A DNA stretch of 30,310 nucleotides from UBA1926 sp002337215 (GTDB lineage Bacteria; Planctomycetota; Phycisphaerae; Phycisphaerales; UBA1924), in NCBI GenBank assembly GCA_963973795.1, contig CAXBAF010000036.1:1-30310 (forward strand). Reading direction: 5' to 3'. Shown piece after piece: positions 8,331 to 16,210 of the stretch (its first letter is position 1; every line of letters begins with the position of its first letter). The position numbers and the translations under genes were made by a program. The notes beneath the pieces are model-generated. The model ran no database searches. It saw nothing but the letters and a program-made list of their open reading frames with translations, and had not been told where the DNA came from.

Positions 8331-8966
8331 TCAGGTCGCGACGAAGGAACGGCTGACGATCTCGTCGGCGCTGAGGTCGGCAGACTCGGGCTCCGCGAGA
8401 ACCCGGGCGACGCGTCGCTCGGCATCGGTCCGCTGCTGGCCCAACGCGATGAGCGCGGCAACCGCGTCCTCCGCGGGGCCCGCGGGGACCGGGGTCACCG
8501 TGGTCGGTTCGATTGTCGAACCCGCGGTGACGAACGGGTCGACCTTGCCGTGCAGCTCGGCAATCACGGTCTCGGCGAGCCGCTTGCCGATCTCGGGGAG
8601 CGTCTGGAGCGATTTGGGGTTGCGTGACGCGATCCAGGCCGCGATCTGGCCCGGGGGGGACGCCATCGCGCGCATCGCGCGGCGCTGGCCCAGCCCCTTC
8701 ACCGAGGTGAAGACCTCGAAGAACGCGCGGTCGCTCGCGGTCGGGAAGCCGAGCAGGCGGGGGACGAACGAGGCACCCTGACTCTGTGACTCGAGATGGA
8801 GCTTGCAGAATGCGGTGATGCGGTCCCCCGCGCGGGTCGCGAGGTGGGGCGTCCAGTAGGCCGGCACGAGGAGCTCGATCTCGAAAGGGACGTCCGGCCC
8901 CCCCGGGCGGATGATCGCCATCTGCTGGTCGAGATCGACGAGGGTTCCGGTGAGGCTGCGGATCAT
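8331..8966 (-). CDS. ruvA: Holliday-junction DNA-binding protein RuvA
   Basis: This 211-residue protein has the three RuvA domains. The N-terminal OB fold (1-65) begins MIRSLTGTLVDLDQQ. The tandem helix-hairpin-helix region holds FTSVKGLGQRRAMRAM (86-101) and LQTLPEIGKRLAETVIAELHG (120-140). After a Pro/Thr-rich linker comes the small helical domain III, AEDAVAALIALGQQRTDAERRV (165-186), which contacts RuvB. RuvA tetramers bind the four-way junction and target RuvB for branch migration. The start is the conserved MIRSL; an open frame continues upstream without family character. An AAAGG purine run lies 12 nt before it. ruvB and ruvC are not in the window; ruvX lies downstream. Confidence 0.92.
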   Translation of the reverse strand: MIRSLTGTLVDLDQQMAIIRPGGPDVPFEIELLVPAYWTPHLATRAGDRITAFCKLHLESQSQGASFVPRLLGFPTASDRAFFEVFTSVKGLGQRRAMRAMASPPGQIAAWIASRNPKSLQTLPEIGKRLAETVIAELHGKVDPFVTAGSTIEPTTVTPVPAGPAEDAVAALIALGQQRTDAERRVARVLAEPESADLSADEIVSRSFVAT

Positions 8967-9123
8967 GTGTGCGGACGCCTTTGTGTGCCAGAGGGTGTGA
9001 CCGGTCCACGATAGCGGCTCGGGCGCTGTGATTGCTGAAACCGGTGCGGCGGAACACCAAAAACAATACGAACGGAAACGATTCGGATTCACCTTTCCCG
9101 GCTTGCGTCCGCTGCGAATCATT

Positions 9124-9148
9124 CAGTACCCAAGCGTCTGGGGTACTG
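9124..9148. promoter_or_regulatory. 8-bp inverted repeat upstream of small ORF / dut operon
   Basis: CAGTACCC (9124-9131) and GGGTACTG (9141-9148) are perfect inverted copies separated by 9 nt. They lie 22 bp before the ATG of the 104-residue gene and within the 204-bp divergent region shared with ruvA. This could be an operator for a dimeric regulator or a leader hairpin. No regulator can be named. Confidence 0.4.
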
Positions 9149-9170
9149 GGCGAATCTTCACGGAGTCTCA

Positions 9171-9485
9171 ATGTCCGAGTGTGCGCGTGTGATCGAAGAG
9201 ACCAGGAACCGCCGCGACGAGGCGTGCTCGCTGCTTGGTGCGCTGCACGCCGCCCGCGACCGAGTCGCGGAAATCGGCGACGCGACGCCCGTGGACGCCT
9301 TCAAGGACGTCACGGGAGCGAGCTCGCTCGAGCGGGCGATCGACCGCACGAAGCGGCTGATCGCGTCATTCGATCGCGTCATCGACGAACTGAGCGAGGA
9401 ACTCAGCGACGCGGACCTTCAACTGCTCGCCGAGATCGAGGGCGAACAGAACGGCATGGCCGCGGCTTCGGAGGGTTCCCGTTGA
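9171..9485 (+). CDS. Small helical protein of unknown function
   Basis: This 104-residue protein is rich in Glu, Arg, Ala, Asp and Leu, with no membrane segment or signal peptide. Two long predicted helices, about 3-35 (SECARVIEETRNRRDEACSL) and 52-90 (LERAIDRTKRLIASFDRVID), give it a coiled-coil or helical-hairpin look. The ATG has GGAG at 9162-9165, 5 nt upstream. It is first in a rightward operon; its TGA overlaps the TTG start of dut (TTGA), implying coupled translation. I do not recognise the family. The link to dUTPase is positional only. Confidence 0.7.
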   Translation: MSECARVIEETRNRRDEACSLLGALHAARDRVAEIGDATPVDAFKDVTGASSLERAIDRTKRLIASFDRVIDELSEELSDADLQLLAEIEGEQNGMAAASEGSR

Positions 9486-9979
9486 ACCCGGCTGACGCGG
9501 CGACAATGCGCGAGCGGATCGCTGTTGACCTGCCGATCCGGCGTCTCGACGACCGGGCGCCGCTCCCGGCGTATCACAGCGAACTCGCCGCGGGTCTCGA
9601 TATCGCGGCGTGCCTGCCGCGCGAGCCGATCGCAGGCGACGCGTTCGTGATTCGCCCCCACGAGATCTTCAAGGTGCCGACGGGGCTGGCGATGGCGATC
9701 CCGCCGGGTTTCGAGGGGCAGGTCAGGCCCCGCTCGGGGCTTTCGATCAACCACGGGATCACGGTGCCCAACGCGCCGGGGACGATTGACGCGGATTACC
9801 GGGGTGAGCTGTTCATCGCGTTGATCAACCTCGGGGTGGAGCCCTACGAGATCCGCCACGGGATGCGGATCGCGCAGCTCGTCATCGCGCCGGTCGCGCA
9901 CGCCCGGGTCATCGAGGCTCGCACGCTCGACGAGACCGAACGAGGCGAGCGTGGTTTCGGAAGCACCGGGCACCACTGA
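9482..9979 (+). CDS. dut: dUTP diphosphatase (dUTPase)
   Basis: This 165-residue trimeric-type dUTPase hydrolyses dUTP to dUMP and pyrophosphate, keeping uracil out of DNA and feeding dTMP synthesis. All five motifs are visible: AAGLDI (36-41), PRSGLS (83-88), GTIDADYRGEL (100-110, catalytic Asp), RIAQLV (129-134) and the P-loop-like RGERGFGSTG (154-163). The start is placed at the TTG at 9482 because a strong SD (GGAGGG, 9470-9475) lies 6 nt before it and the codon overlaps the preceding stop. The first in-frame ATG (9506) has no SD. Confidence 0.93.
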   Translation: MNPADAATMRERIAVDLPIRRLDDRAPLPAYHSELAAGLDIAACLPREPIAGDAFVIRPHEIFKVPTGLAMAIPPGFEGQVRPRSGLSINHGITVPNAPGTIDADYRGELFIALINLGVEPYEIRHGMRIAQLVIAPVAHARVIEARTLDETERGERGFGSTGHH

Positions 9980-10006
9980 CGCGCGAGCCGCAACGCACGG
10001 ACAGCG

Positions 10007-10792
10007 ATGACGCAACCCTCGGATACGAACCAAAGGACGCAGACGCCGGCGACGCCGCTCGTGTTCGTGCACATCCCCAAGGCGGCTGGAACCTCGCTCA
10101 AGGACCTGATCGCCCGCGTCTACCGCGGGAAACCCTCGCTCTTTTTCACGCCTGGCGATGGTCGGCTTGAGCGATTCGCGACGCTCCCCCTCGCGTCGCG
10201 GGCGGCGTGCGCGGTGGTCGCGGGGCACGAGCCGTTCGGCCTGCAGCGTGTCTTCGACGGCACGGGGCTCACGCCTGCAGTGATCACCGTTGTGCGCGAG
10301 CCGGTCGCCCGGGTCGTAAGTCTCTACCGATACATCTTCCGGGAGAAAGCCCATCCGCGGCACGCAGACTTTGTCGCGCGTCGGCCGACCGTGCGGGACG
10401 TGCTCGCGGCGCGGGATTTCCCGCCCTTCGACAATCATCAGGTCCGCTTCCTCGCCGGGGCAGAGTCTCACGAGAAACCGTTCGGCGAGATCGGCGAGGA
10501 CGATCTCGAAACGGCAAAGCGGAACCTGGCTGAGGGCGTCCGAGTCTTCGGTCTGCAGGAGCGTATGGACGAATCGTTGCGGCTCTTTACTTCGGTGCTC
10601 GGCTGGCCGGTGGTGACGCTGCCCCGGTTGAACACAACGGGCTCCGGTGACGACGCGCCCCCGGTGACGGATGCGGACCGGGCCGCGATCGCCGAGGCGA
10701 ACCGATTCGATGCGGCGCTGCACGGCTTCGCCGAGTCGCTGTTCGAGGGTCGGCTCGGTGCGTTGGGCGATGTACAGGATGAGCCGTGCTGA
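10007..10792 (+). CDS. Sulfotransferase family protein
   Basis: This 261-residue protein starts its fold with VFVHIPKAAGTSLKDLI (19-35), the PAPS 5'-phosphosulfate loop of sulfotransferases. VVREPVARVVSLYRYI (about 94-109) is the 3'-phosphate-binding block with the R..S..RY pattern, and NHQVRFLAG is typical of the Sulfotransfer_2-like group acting on carbohydrates. The enzyme would transfer sulfate from PAPS to a glycan or other acceptor; the acceptor is unknown. No signal peptide or membrane anchor is seen, so it is cytoplasmic. The gene follows dut by 27 bp and its stop overlaps the mnmE GTG. A clear SD is not visible. Confidence 0.82.
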   Translation: MTQPSDTNQRTQTPATPLVFVHIPKAAGTSLKDLIARVYRGKPSLFFTPGDGRLERFATLPLASRAACAVVAGHEPFGLQRVFDGTGLTPAVITVVREPVARVVSLYRYIFREKAHPRHADFVARRPTVRDVLAARDFPPFDNHQVRFLAGAESHEKPFGEIGEDDLETAKRNLAEGVRVFGLQERMDESLRLFTSVLGWPVVTLPRLNTTGSGDDAPPVTDADRAAIAEANRFDAALHGFAESLFEGRLGALGDVQDEPC

Positions 10793-12144
10793 GCGCCGAT
10801 GACACGATCGCAGCGATCGCGAGCGCGAGGGGTGGGCCCCGAGGGATCGTCCGGCTCAGCGGGCCGGGCACGCACGGGGTGCTCGCGCGGGTCTGCTCGG
10901 ACGATTGCTCGGATCGTTCGGTTCTCCGCACACTGCTCCGGTTTCCCGCCTCGGATGGTGGGGACGCGACGGTGGTTTCGCTCCCCGTCTCCGTCATGCT
11001 GTTCCACGCGCCGCGGAGCTACACCGGGCAGGATTCTGCGGAGATCCTGACGGTGGGGAACCCCGCTGTGCTCGAACGCGTGCTCGGTGTGCTGCTCGAT
11101 TCGGGGGCGCGTCGGGCGACCCCCGGCGAGTTCAGCGCCCGGGCCTTCCTGCACGGCAAGCTGAGCATCGAGCAGGCGGAGGGGATCGCCGCGCGGATCG
11201 CGGCGTCCCGGGATTCGGAGTTGGAAGCGGCGGAGCGTGTCCGCTCCGGCAACTTCGGTTCACGGTGCCTCGGATGGTCCGACCGCGTCGCGGACCTGCT
11301 GGCGCTCGTGGAGGCGGGGATCGACTTCACGGATCAGGAAGACGTGGTCGCGATCCCCGCGGATGAACTGGCCGCCGGGCTCGACGCGTTGCTCGGCGAA
11401 TTCGATGCAGAACTTGGCGGCGAGGGCGCGTCCGAGGCGGAAACGGGAACGCCGAGCGTGGTGCTGATCGGCCCGCCGAACGCGGGGAAATCGACATTGT
11501 TCAATGCGTTGGTGGGCGGGGCTCGGTCCGTGGTGAGCGATCGCGCGGGGACGACGCGGGACGCGATCGCCGAGACGATCGAGGTCGGGCACACCGGAGG
11601 CGGAGAGCGGGTGCGGCTGGTCGACCTTCCCGGGCTCGACGCGGACGCGGGCGGGCGCGGCTCGGCCGCGGACCGGGCGGCGCAGGAATCAGCCGAGCGT
11701 GAGATCGCGTCGGCCAATCTGCTCATCGCGTGCGACCCGGCGTGCCGGTTCGAGAGCCTCCGGGGGCTCGACGAGCGTCGGGCGCTGCGAGTGATCACGA
11801 AGGCGGATCTCCTCCACACGCAGGGCTCGGATCGCGGTTCGATCGCGGTGTGTGCCCTCGACGGCTGGCACCTCGATCAGCTCCGCGAAGCGATCGCGGA
11901 TCACGCGGTCCGCGACGCACGAGGCGATGGTCTGATCCCGAGGCACCGCCGGGCACTCGCCGCGGCGCGGAGCGGGATCGCGCTCACGCACGACCTGGTG
12001 CGGGGCGATGGGGGGCTCGCAGAGCCGGAGATGGTCGCGTCGCTGCTGCGGTCGGCGCTCGACGAGATCGGGTCGGTCTCGGGCCGGATCGCGCCCGACG
12101 CGGTGCTGGGGCGGGTGTTCGCGTCGTTCTGCGTCGGAAAGTAG
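10786..12144 (+). CDS. mnmE: tRNA uridine-5-carboxymethylaminomethyl modification GTPase MnmE (TrmE)
   Basis: This 452-residue protein has the full MnmE layout. The N-terminal folate-binding domain (1-120) holds DTIAAIASARG, ARSYTGQDSAE-like and GEFSARAFLHGKL. A helical domain is interrupted by a G domain with GPPNAGKST (229-237, G1), AGTTRD (G2), DLPGL (G3) and TKAD (G4). The C-terminus is FCVGK (448-452), whose cysteine is essential in the family. With MnmG it modifies wobble U34 of tRNAs. The start is GTG at 10786, overlapping the stop of the sulfotransferase gene, with AGGA 6 nt upstream. mnmG is not nearby. Confidence 0.95.
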   Translation: MLSADDTIAAIASARGGPRGIVRLSGPGTHGVLARVCSDDCSDRSVLRTLLRFPASDGGDATVVSLPVSVMLFHAPRSYTGQDSAEILTVGNPAVLERVLGVLLDSGARRATPGEFSARAFLHGKLSIEQAEGIAARIAASRDSELEAAERVRSGNFGSRCLGWSDRVADLLALVEAGIDFTDQEDVVAIPADELAAGLDALLGEFDAELGGEGASEAETGTPSVVLIGPPNAGKSTLFNALVGGARSVVSDRAGTTRDAIAETIEVGHTGGGERVRLVDLPGLDADAGGRGSAADRAAQESAEREIASANLLIACDPACRFESLRGLDERRALRVITKADLLHTQGSDRGSIAVCALDGWHLDQLREAIADHAVRDARGDGLIPRHRRALAAARSGIALTHDLVRGDGGLAEPEMVASLLRSALDEIGSVSGRIAPDAVLGRVFASFCVGK

Positions 12145-12253
12145 CGGGTTGGACGAACAGATGATCGGACGCAGGCAGACGCCGTCGGGGACGGTTCGCG
12201 CGGTTGTGCTGTCAACCGAATCGAGAAGGAAGTCGGCGGTTTCCGCGGATCGA

Positions 12254-12278
12254 CGCCGCGCGATCCGTGGACGCGGCG
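12254..12278 (+). terminator. GC-rich inverted repeat after mnmE
   Basis: CGCCGCG (12254-12260) and CGCGGCG (12272-12278) are inverted copies around an 11-nt loop, about 110 bp after the mnmE stop. There is no T tail, so termination is only a possibility. The 254 bp between mnmE and the next gene hold no other clear signal. Confidence 0.25.
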
Positions 12279-12398
12279 CGGCCACACCGCGTTTGCAGAT
12301 TTCCACCGCCTCGGCGCGTGTTCGGCCACGAGAACACGCCGATGCTCGGTCGGCCCGCGGGGAACGGAACCCGGAACACGGGCGAGGGGGACTGCCTG

Positions 12399-12881
12399 AT
12401 GATGATGCGGCTTGGTGATCTGCTGGTAGAACGAGGCGTGCTCTCCATGGAGCAACGCGACGCGGTGCTGGAACAGCAACGCATGTCCGGCCGGCCCTTC
12501 GGCCTGCTCTCCGAGGAGATGCACGGCGTCGATCCACGAGACGTCGAACTGGCATGGGCGGCGCAGTACGCGGGGATGGCCGAGCGGATCGACGTGTCGG
12601 AAGTCTCGCCGACGCGCGACGTGCTCGCTGTGATCGAAAACCGTCAGGCGTGGCAGTTCGGCCTCCTGCCGGTCCGCTTCGAGGACGGCGAACTGATCCT
12701 CGCGACAACCGAGGACCGCCTCGCACGGGCGCTCCGCTTCGCGGGATGGCGGATCTCGTTCCCCTGCCGGTTCGCGATCGCGTCCGAAGATCCGCTCATG
12801 GAGGCGATCGAGCGCCATCTGCCCATGGCAGGGCTGAACGCGAGGTCGATGCGCACGCTCCGGCTCGCGGTCGATCTCTGA
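12399..12881 (+). CDS. Stand-alone MshEN / GspE N-terminal-like protein
   Basis: This 160-residue protein begins MMMRLGDLLVERGVLSMEQ, the helical pattern (RLGDLLV..G.I...QL..AL..Q) of the GspE/PilB N-terminal (MshEN-like) domain. It continues with a second half, VLAVIENRQAWQFGLLPVRF, resembling the domain's beta part. The ATPase domain of real GspE/PilB proteins is absent. MshEN domains in other proteins bind c-di-GMP, but the ligand motif cannot be confirmed here. The start at 12399 was chosen for the GAGGGGG SD (12384-12390); two more ATGs follow at once. No partner gene is nearby. A regulatory role is a guess. Confidence 0.65.
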   Translation: MMMRLGDLLVERGVLSMEQRDAVLEQQRMSGRPFGLLSEEMHGVDPRDVELAWAAQYAGMAERIDVSEVSPTRDVLAVIENRQAWQFGLLPVRFEDGELILATTEDRLARALRFAGWRISFPCRFAIASEDPLMEAIERHLPMAGLNARSMRTLRLAVDL

Positions 12882-12946
12882 ACGCTGTCGTTCTGAGCCG
12901 AGAGAAACGCGGCGGATCCACGCACCGGATCTGTTGAGAGGATTCT

Positions 12947-13369
12947 CTAGGCAGGATCCTGTGACGCGGCGTCGAGAACATGCTCGGCGACGAAGATGGG
13001 GACACCCCCGGCGATGCCCAGCGCGATCGCGTCGCTCGGCCGAGAGTCGATCTCGATCGTTTCCCCGTCTTCCTTCTCGACCTGCAGCGAAGCGAAGAAC
13101 GTGCCGTCGCTGAGATCGTGTATCGCGATCGACACGAGGGACGCGTCGAGCGCGTCGAGGACATTGGCGAGCAGGTCGTGGGTCTGCGGGCGACGGATCT
13201 CGATGCCCTTGAGCCGGCGTTCGATCGCCTGGGCCTCCGGGAGCCCGATGACAATCGGGAAGGCACGCGGCGACTCACCTTCCGCGGGCTCGGCCTCGCT
13301 GAGTTCGATGATCTGGTGATCGACGACTTCGCGGATCAGGATCCGTGAGAGTTCCATCCGGATGTGCAT
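12947..13369 (-). CDS. Bifunctional nuclease family (BFN/DUF151) protein
   Basis: This 140-residue protein has the typical BFN/DUF151 blocks: an N-terminal strand ending in PIVIGLPEAQAIE (38-50), then RPQTHDLL (60-67), FFASLQVE (91-98) and the signature IDSRPSDAIALGI (107-119). Family members from plants and bacteria have been reported with DNase/RNase activity; in bacteria the role is unsettled. The start MHIRMELS at 13369 has a strong SD (GGAGG) 8 nt upstream. It is transcribed away from the MshEN-like gene (convergent) and lies 136 bp downstream of nnrE on the same strand. Confidence 0.88.
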   Translation of the reverse strand: MHIRMELSRILIREVVDHQIIELSEAEPAEGESPRAFPIVIGLPEAQAIERRLKGIEIRRPQTHDLLANVLDALDASLVSIAIHDLSDGTFFASLQVEKEDGETIEIDSRPSDAIALGIAGGVPIFVAEHVLDAASQDPA

Positions 13370-13505
13370 GCATCGATCCTCCGCGCCGCCCGGGCGATCG
13401 CCCGGCATCGACTCACTCTGACCGGTACGCCCCGATCGCCGCGAGAGTTCGCGTCGGGTGGCATCGAGCCGTGCGGTCGGGGACGATGCTACCCGATGAC
13501 GGGGG

Positions 13506-14381
<876 letters not shown>

Positions 14382-14387
14382 GCGTGC

Positions 14388-14393
14388 AGCGTA
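14388..14393 (-). promoter_or_regulatory. Putative -10 box of nnrE (leaderless)
   Basis: On the minus strand TACGCT ends 6 nt before the nnrE ATG, with GCACGC between. No convincing -35 is seen at 17 nt. It faces an identical hexamer for the divergent glycosyltransferase gene within a 51-bp gap. Confidence 0.35.
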
Positions 14394-14417
14394 CCTGCTG
14401 ACCGGGAACGCGGGCGC

Positions 14418-14423
14418 TACGCT
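14418..14423 (+). promoter_or_regulatory. Putative -10 box of glycosyltransferase gene (leaderless)
   Basis: TACGCT ends 9 nt before the ATG at 14433, with TGCACCGCT between. No SD is present in the gap. The whole divergent region is only 51 bp, so both genes must start transcription very close to their ATGs. Confidence 0.35.
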
Positions 14424-14432
14424 TGCACCGCT

Positions 14433-15752
14433 ATGAACCCCGGCGAAATCGCCTTTCTGGTGCTGCTGGCACCGATGATGCTGCTGTCGATCACGCTCGT
14501 TGTCTATTGGACGATCGTGCTTGTCCGCATCGAGCAGACGCTCCGGGGTCTTCCGACCGGGATGGACGGGATCGCCCTCGCGGAGAACGCGCGCGGCGCG
14601 GACCGCCCGGTGCTTGTCGTCGTGCCGGCCCACAACGAGGCTGGCATGATCGGCACCCTGGTCCGATCCCTGCGCGAGCAGGACCACGAGCGGTTCCGTG
14701 TCGTCCTCGCGCTGGATCGCTGCACGGACGGGACGGCCGCGGTGGCGAGAGAAGCCATCGGCGGTGATCACCGGTTCGAGATCACGGAGATCACCGACGT
14801 CGAAGAGGGCTGGGCGGGCAAGGTCAACGCTGTGCGCGTGGGGCTCGACCGCTGCGCCGCGGCGTCGGAAGCCGAGTATTTTCTCTTCACCGATTCGGAC
14901 TGCGTGCTGCACCCGTCGTGCCTGCGGGCGACGATCGCGCTGGCGGAGGAACGCGGGCTCGACCTGCTGAGTTTCCTGAACGAGTATCCTGCCGAGTCGT
15001 GGTACGAATCGCTCGTGCAGCCGGTCGCGGGGTTCGAGCTCATGCGGCAGTACCCACTCCTGCGGGCGAACCGGACCGACGACCGCCAGCGCCCGTTCGC
15101 CAACGGGCAGTTCATGCTCTTCCGCTCCGGGTTCTACAGGTCGATGGGCGGGCACGCCGCGGTGCGGGACGAACTGCTCGAGGACCTGGCGCTCGCGAAG
15201 GCCGTGAAGGCGAACGGAGGCCGGGCGGGCGCGTTGCTCAGCGGTGGGATGGTCCGCTGCCGGATGTACGAAACGTGGGGCGATTTCAAGCGGGGCTGGC
15301 GGCGGATCTACACCGAAGCCGCCCACCGGCGCTCGAACCGGCTGCTCTCCGCGGCCTGGCGCACACGGTTGCTCGGCGCGGTCTTCCCGGTCGCCCTTGT
15401 GCTCCTCGCCTGCGTCGCGCTGCCGATCGGCCATCTGAGCGGCGCAACGCCGCGTTCGCTCGTTGCTGGTTACGCCGCAACGCTGCTCGGGGTGGCGGCG
15501 TTCCAGCTCGCCGGCGCTCGCGTGCTGCGCGTCGCACGCGGGACACTCACGGTCGCGCCGCTCCTGCCCGCCGCGTTCTGGCTCGTCAGCGAGGTGCTGT
15601 TCCGCGCGAGCGAGCACCTGACCGATGGACGCCCGACCAACTGGGGAGGCCGGTCGTACCACAGGGCCGACCGTTCGCGCGAACACGCCGTTCCGCCCGG
15701 CGCTGACTCGTCGGAGGCGACGGCCCCCGACGCGGAGCACCCCGCGGCATGA
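14433..15752 (+). CDS. Membrane-bound family 2 glycosyltransferase
   Basis: This 439-residue protein has an N-terminal membrane segment (IAFLVLLAPMMLLSITLVVYW, 6-26), then a GT-A domain. The domain shows VVVPAHNEAGMIGTL (about 65-79), LALDRCTDGT, the metal-binding FTDSDCVL, ANGQFMLF and the acceptor-site DELLEDLALA (ED.ALA type); QxxRW is represented by KRGWRRIY. Two or three hydrophobic segments follow (FPVALVLLACVALPIG and later), placing the active site at the cytoplasmic face. Layout resembles HpnB/CrtQ-like lipid glycosyltransferases, but the acceptor is unknown. It overlaps the exbD start (ATGA), so the two are likely co-translated. Confidence 0.85.
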   Translation: MNPGEIAFLVLLAPMMLLSITLVVYWTIVLVRIEQTLRGLPTGMDGIALAENARGADRPVLVVVPAHNEAGMIGTLVRSLREQDHERFRVVLALDRCTDGTAAVAREAIGGDHRFEITEITDVEEGWAGKVNAVRVGLDRCAAASEAEYFLFTDSDCVLHPSCLRATIALAEERGLDLLSFLNEYPAESWYESLVQPVAGFELMRQYPLLRANRTDDRQRPFANGQFMLFRSGFYRSMGGHAAVRDELLEDLALAKAVKANGGRAGALLSGGMVRCRMYETWGDFKRGWRRIYTEAAHRRSNRLLSAAWRTRLLGAVFPVALVLLACVALPIGHLSGATPRSLVAGYAATLLGVAAFQLAGARVLRVARGTLTVAPLLPAAFWLVSEVLFRASEHLTDGRPTNWGGRSYHRADRSREHAVPPGADSSEATAPDAEHPAA

Positions 15753-16204
15753 AACTGAAACGACGCCAGCAGGACATCCGGCTCGAGCTCACGCCGCTCA
15801 TTGATGTCGTGTTCCTGCTCCTCGTCTTCTTCGTCTTCTCGCTCGTGCTGATGGTCCGTGCCGACGTGCTGGACCTCCGGCTCCCCGAGATCGGCTCGGG
15901 TGAAACGGCCCGTCGCGGGGCCGAGATCCGCGTCACACTGACCGAGGACGGATCGGTGCTCGTCGCGGGCGAATCTGTCTCGGCGGACACCGCGGGCGAG
16001 GCAGTGCTCAAGAGACTCACAGAGGCACCCGGGACGCCCGTTGTGCTGACCGCGGACGCGAGGGCCCAGGCCGGCGCGTTGATCGAACTCGCCGACAGGC
16101 TCGTCACCGCGGGCGTGACCGAGTTCAGCGTGCTCGGGAGCCCGGGGGGCGACTCCCCGATATCGGGACCAGCACCGAACCCGGCGCCCCCGGCGGACGA
16201 ATAA
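15749..16204 (+). CDS. exbD: ExbD/TolR family biopolymer transport protein
   Basis: This 151-residue protein has a short basic N-terminus, a single membrane helix and a periplasmic domain. The signature LELTPLIDVVFLLLVFFVF contains the essential membrane aspartate (D19) that carries protons in ExbBD/TolQR motors. The periplasmic part has EIRVTLTEDGSVLVAGE and VVLTADARAQAGALIELADRLVTAGVTEFSV, the ExbD/TolR C-terminal pattern. Its ATG overlaps the stop of the glycosyltransferase. A TonB-like gene follows after 6 bp. The partner ExbB/TolQ/MotA-like gene, always needed for function, is not in the window. Confidence 0.88.
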   Translation: MKLKRRQQDIRLELTPLIDVVFLLLVFFVFSLVLMVRADVLDLRLPEIGSGETARRGAEIRVTLTEDGSVLVAGESVSADTAGEAVLKRLTEAPGTPVVLTADARAQAGALIELADRLVTAGVTEFSVLGSPGGDSPISGPAPNPAPPADE

Positions 16205-16210
16205 TCGGGT

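Noticed and set aside
8506..8524. GGTTCGA...TCGAACC as a tRNA T-arm
   Set aside because: It lies inside ruvA and no acceptor, D or anticodon arms surround it.
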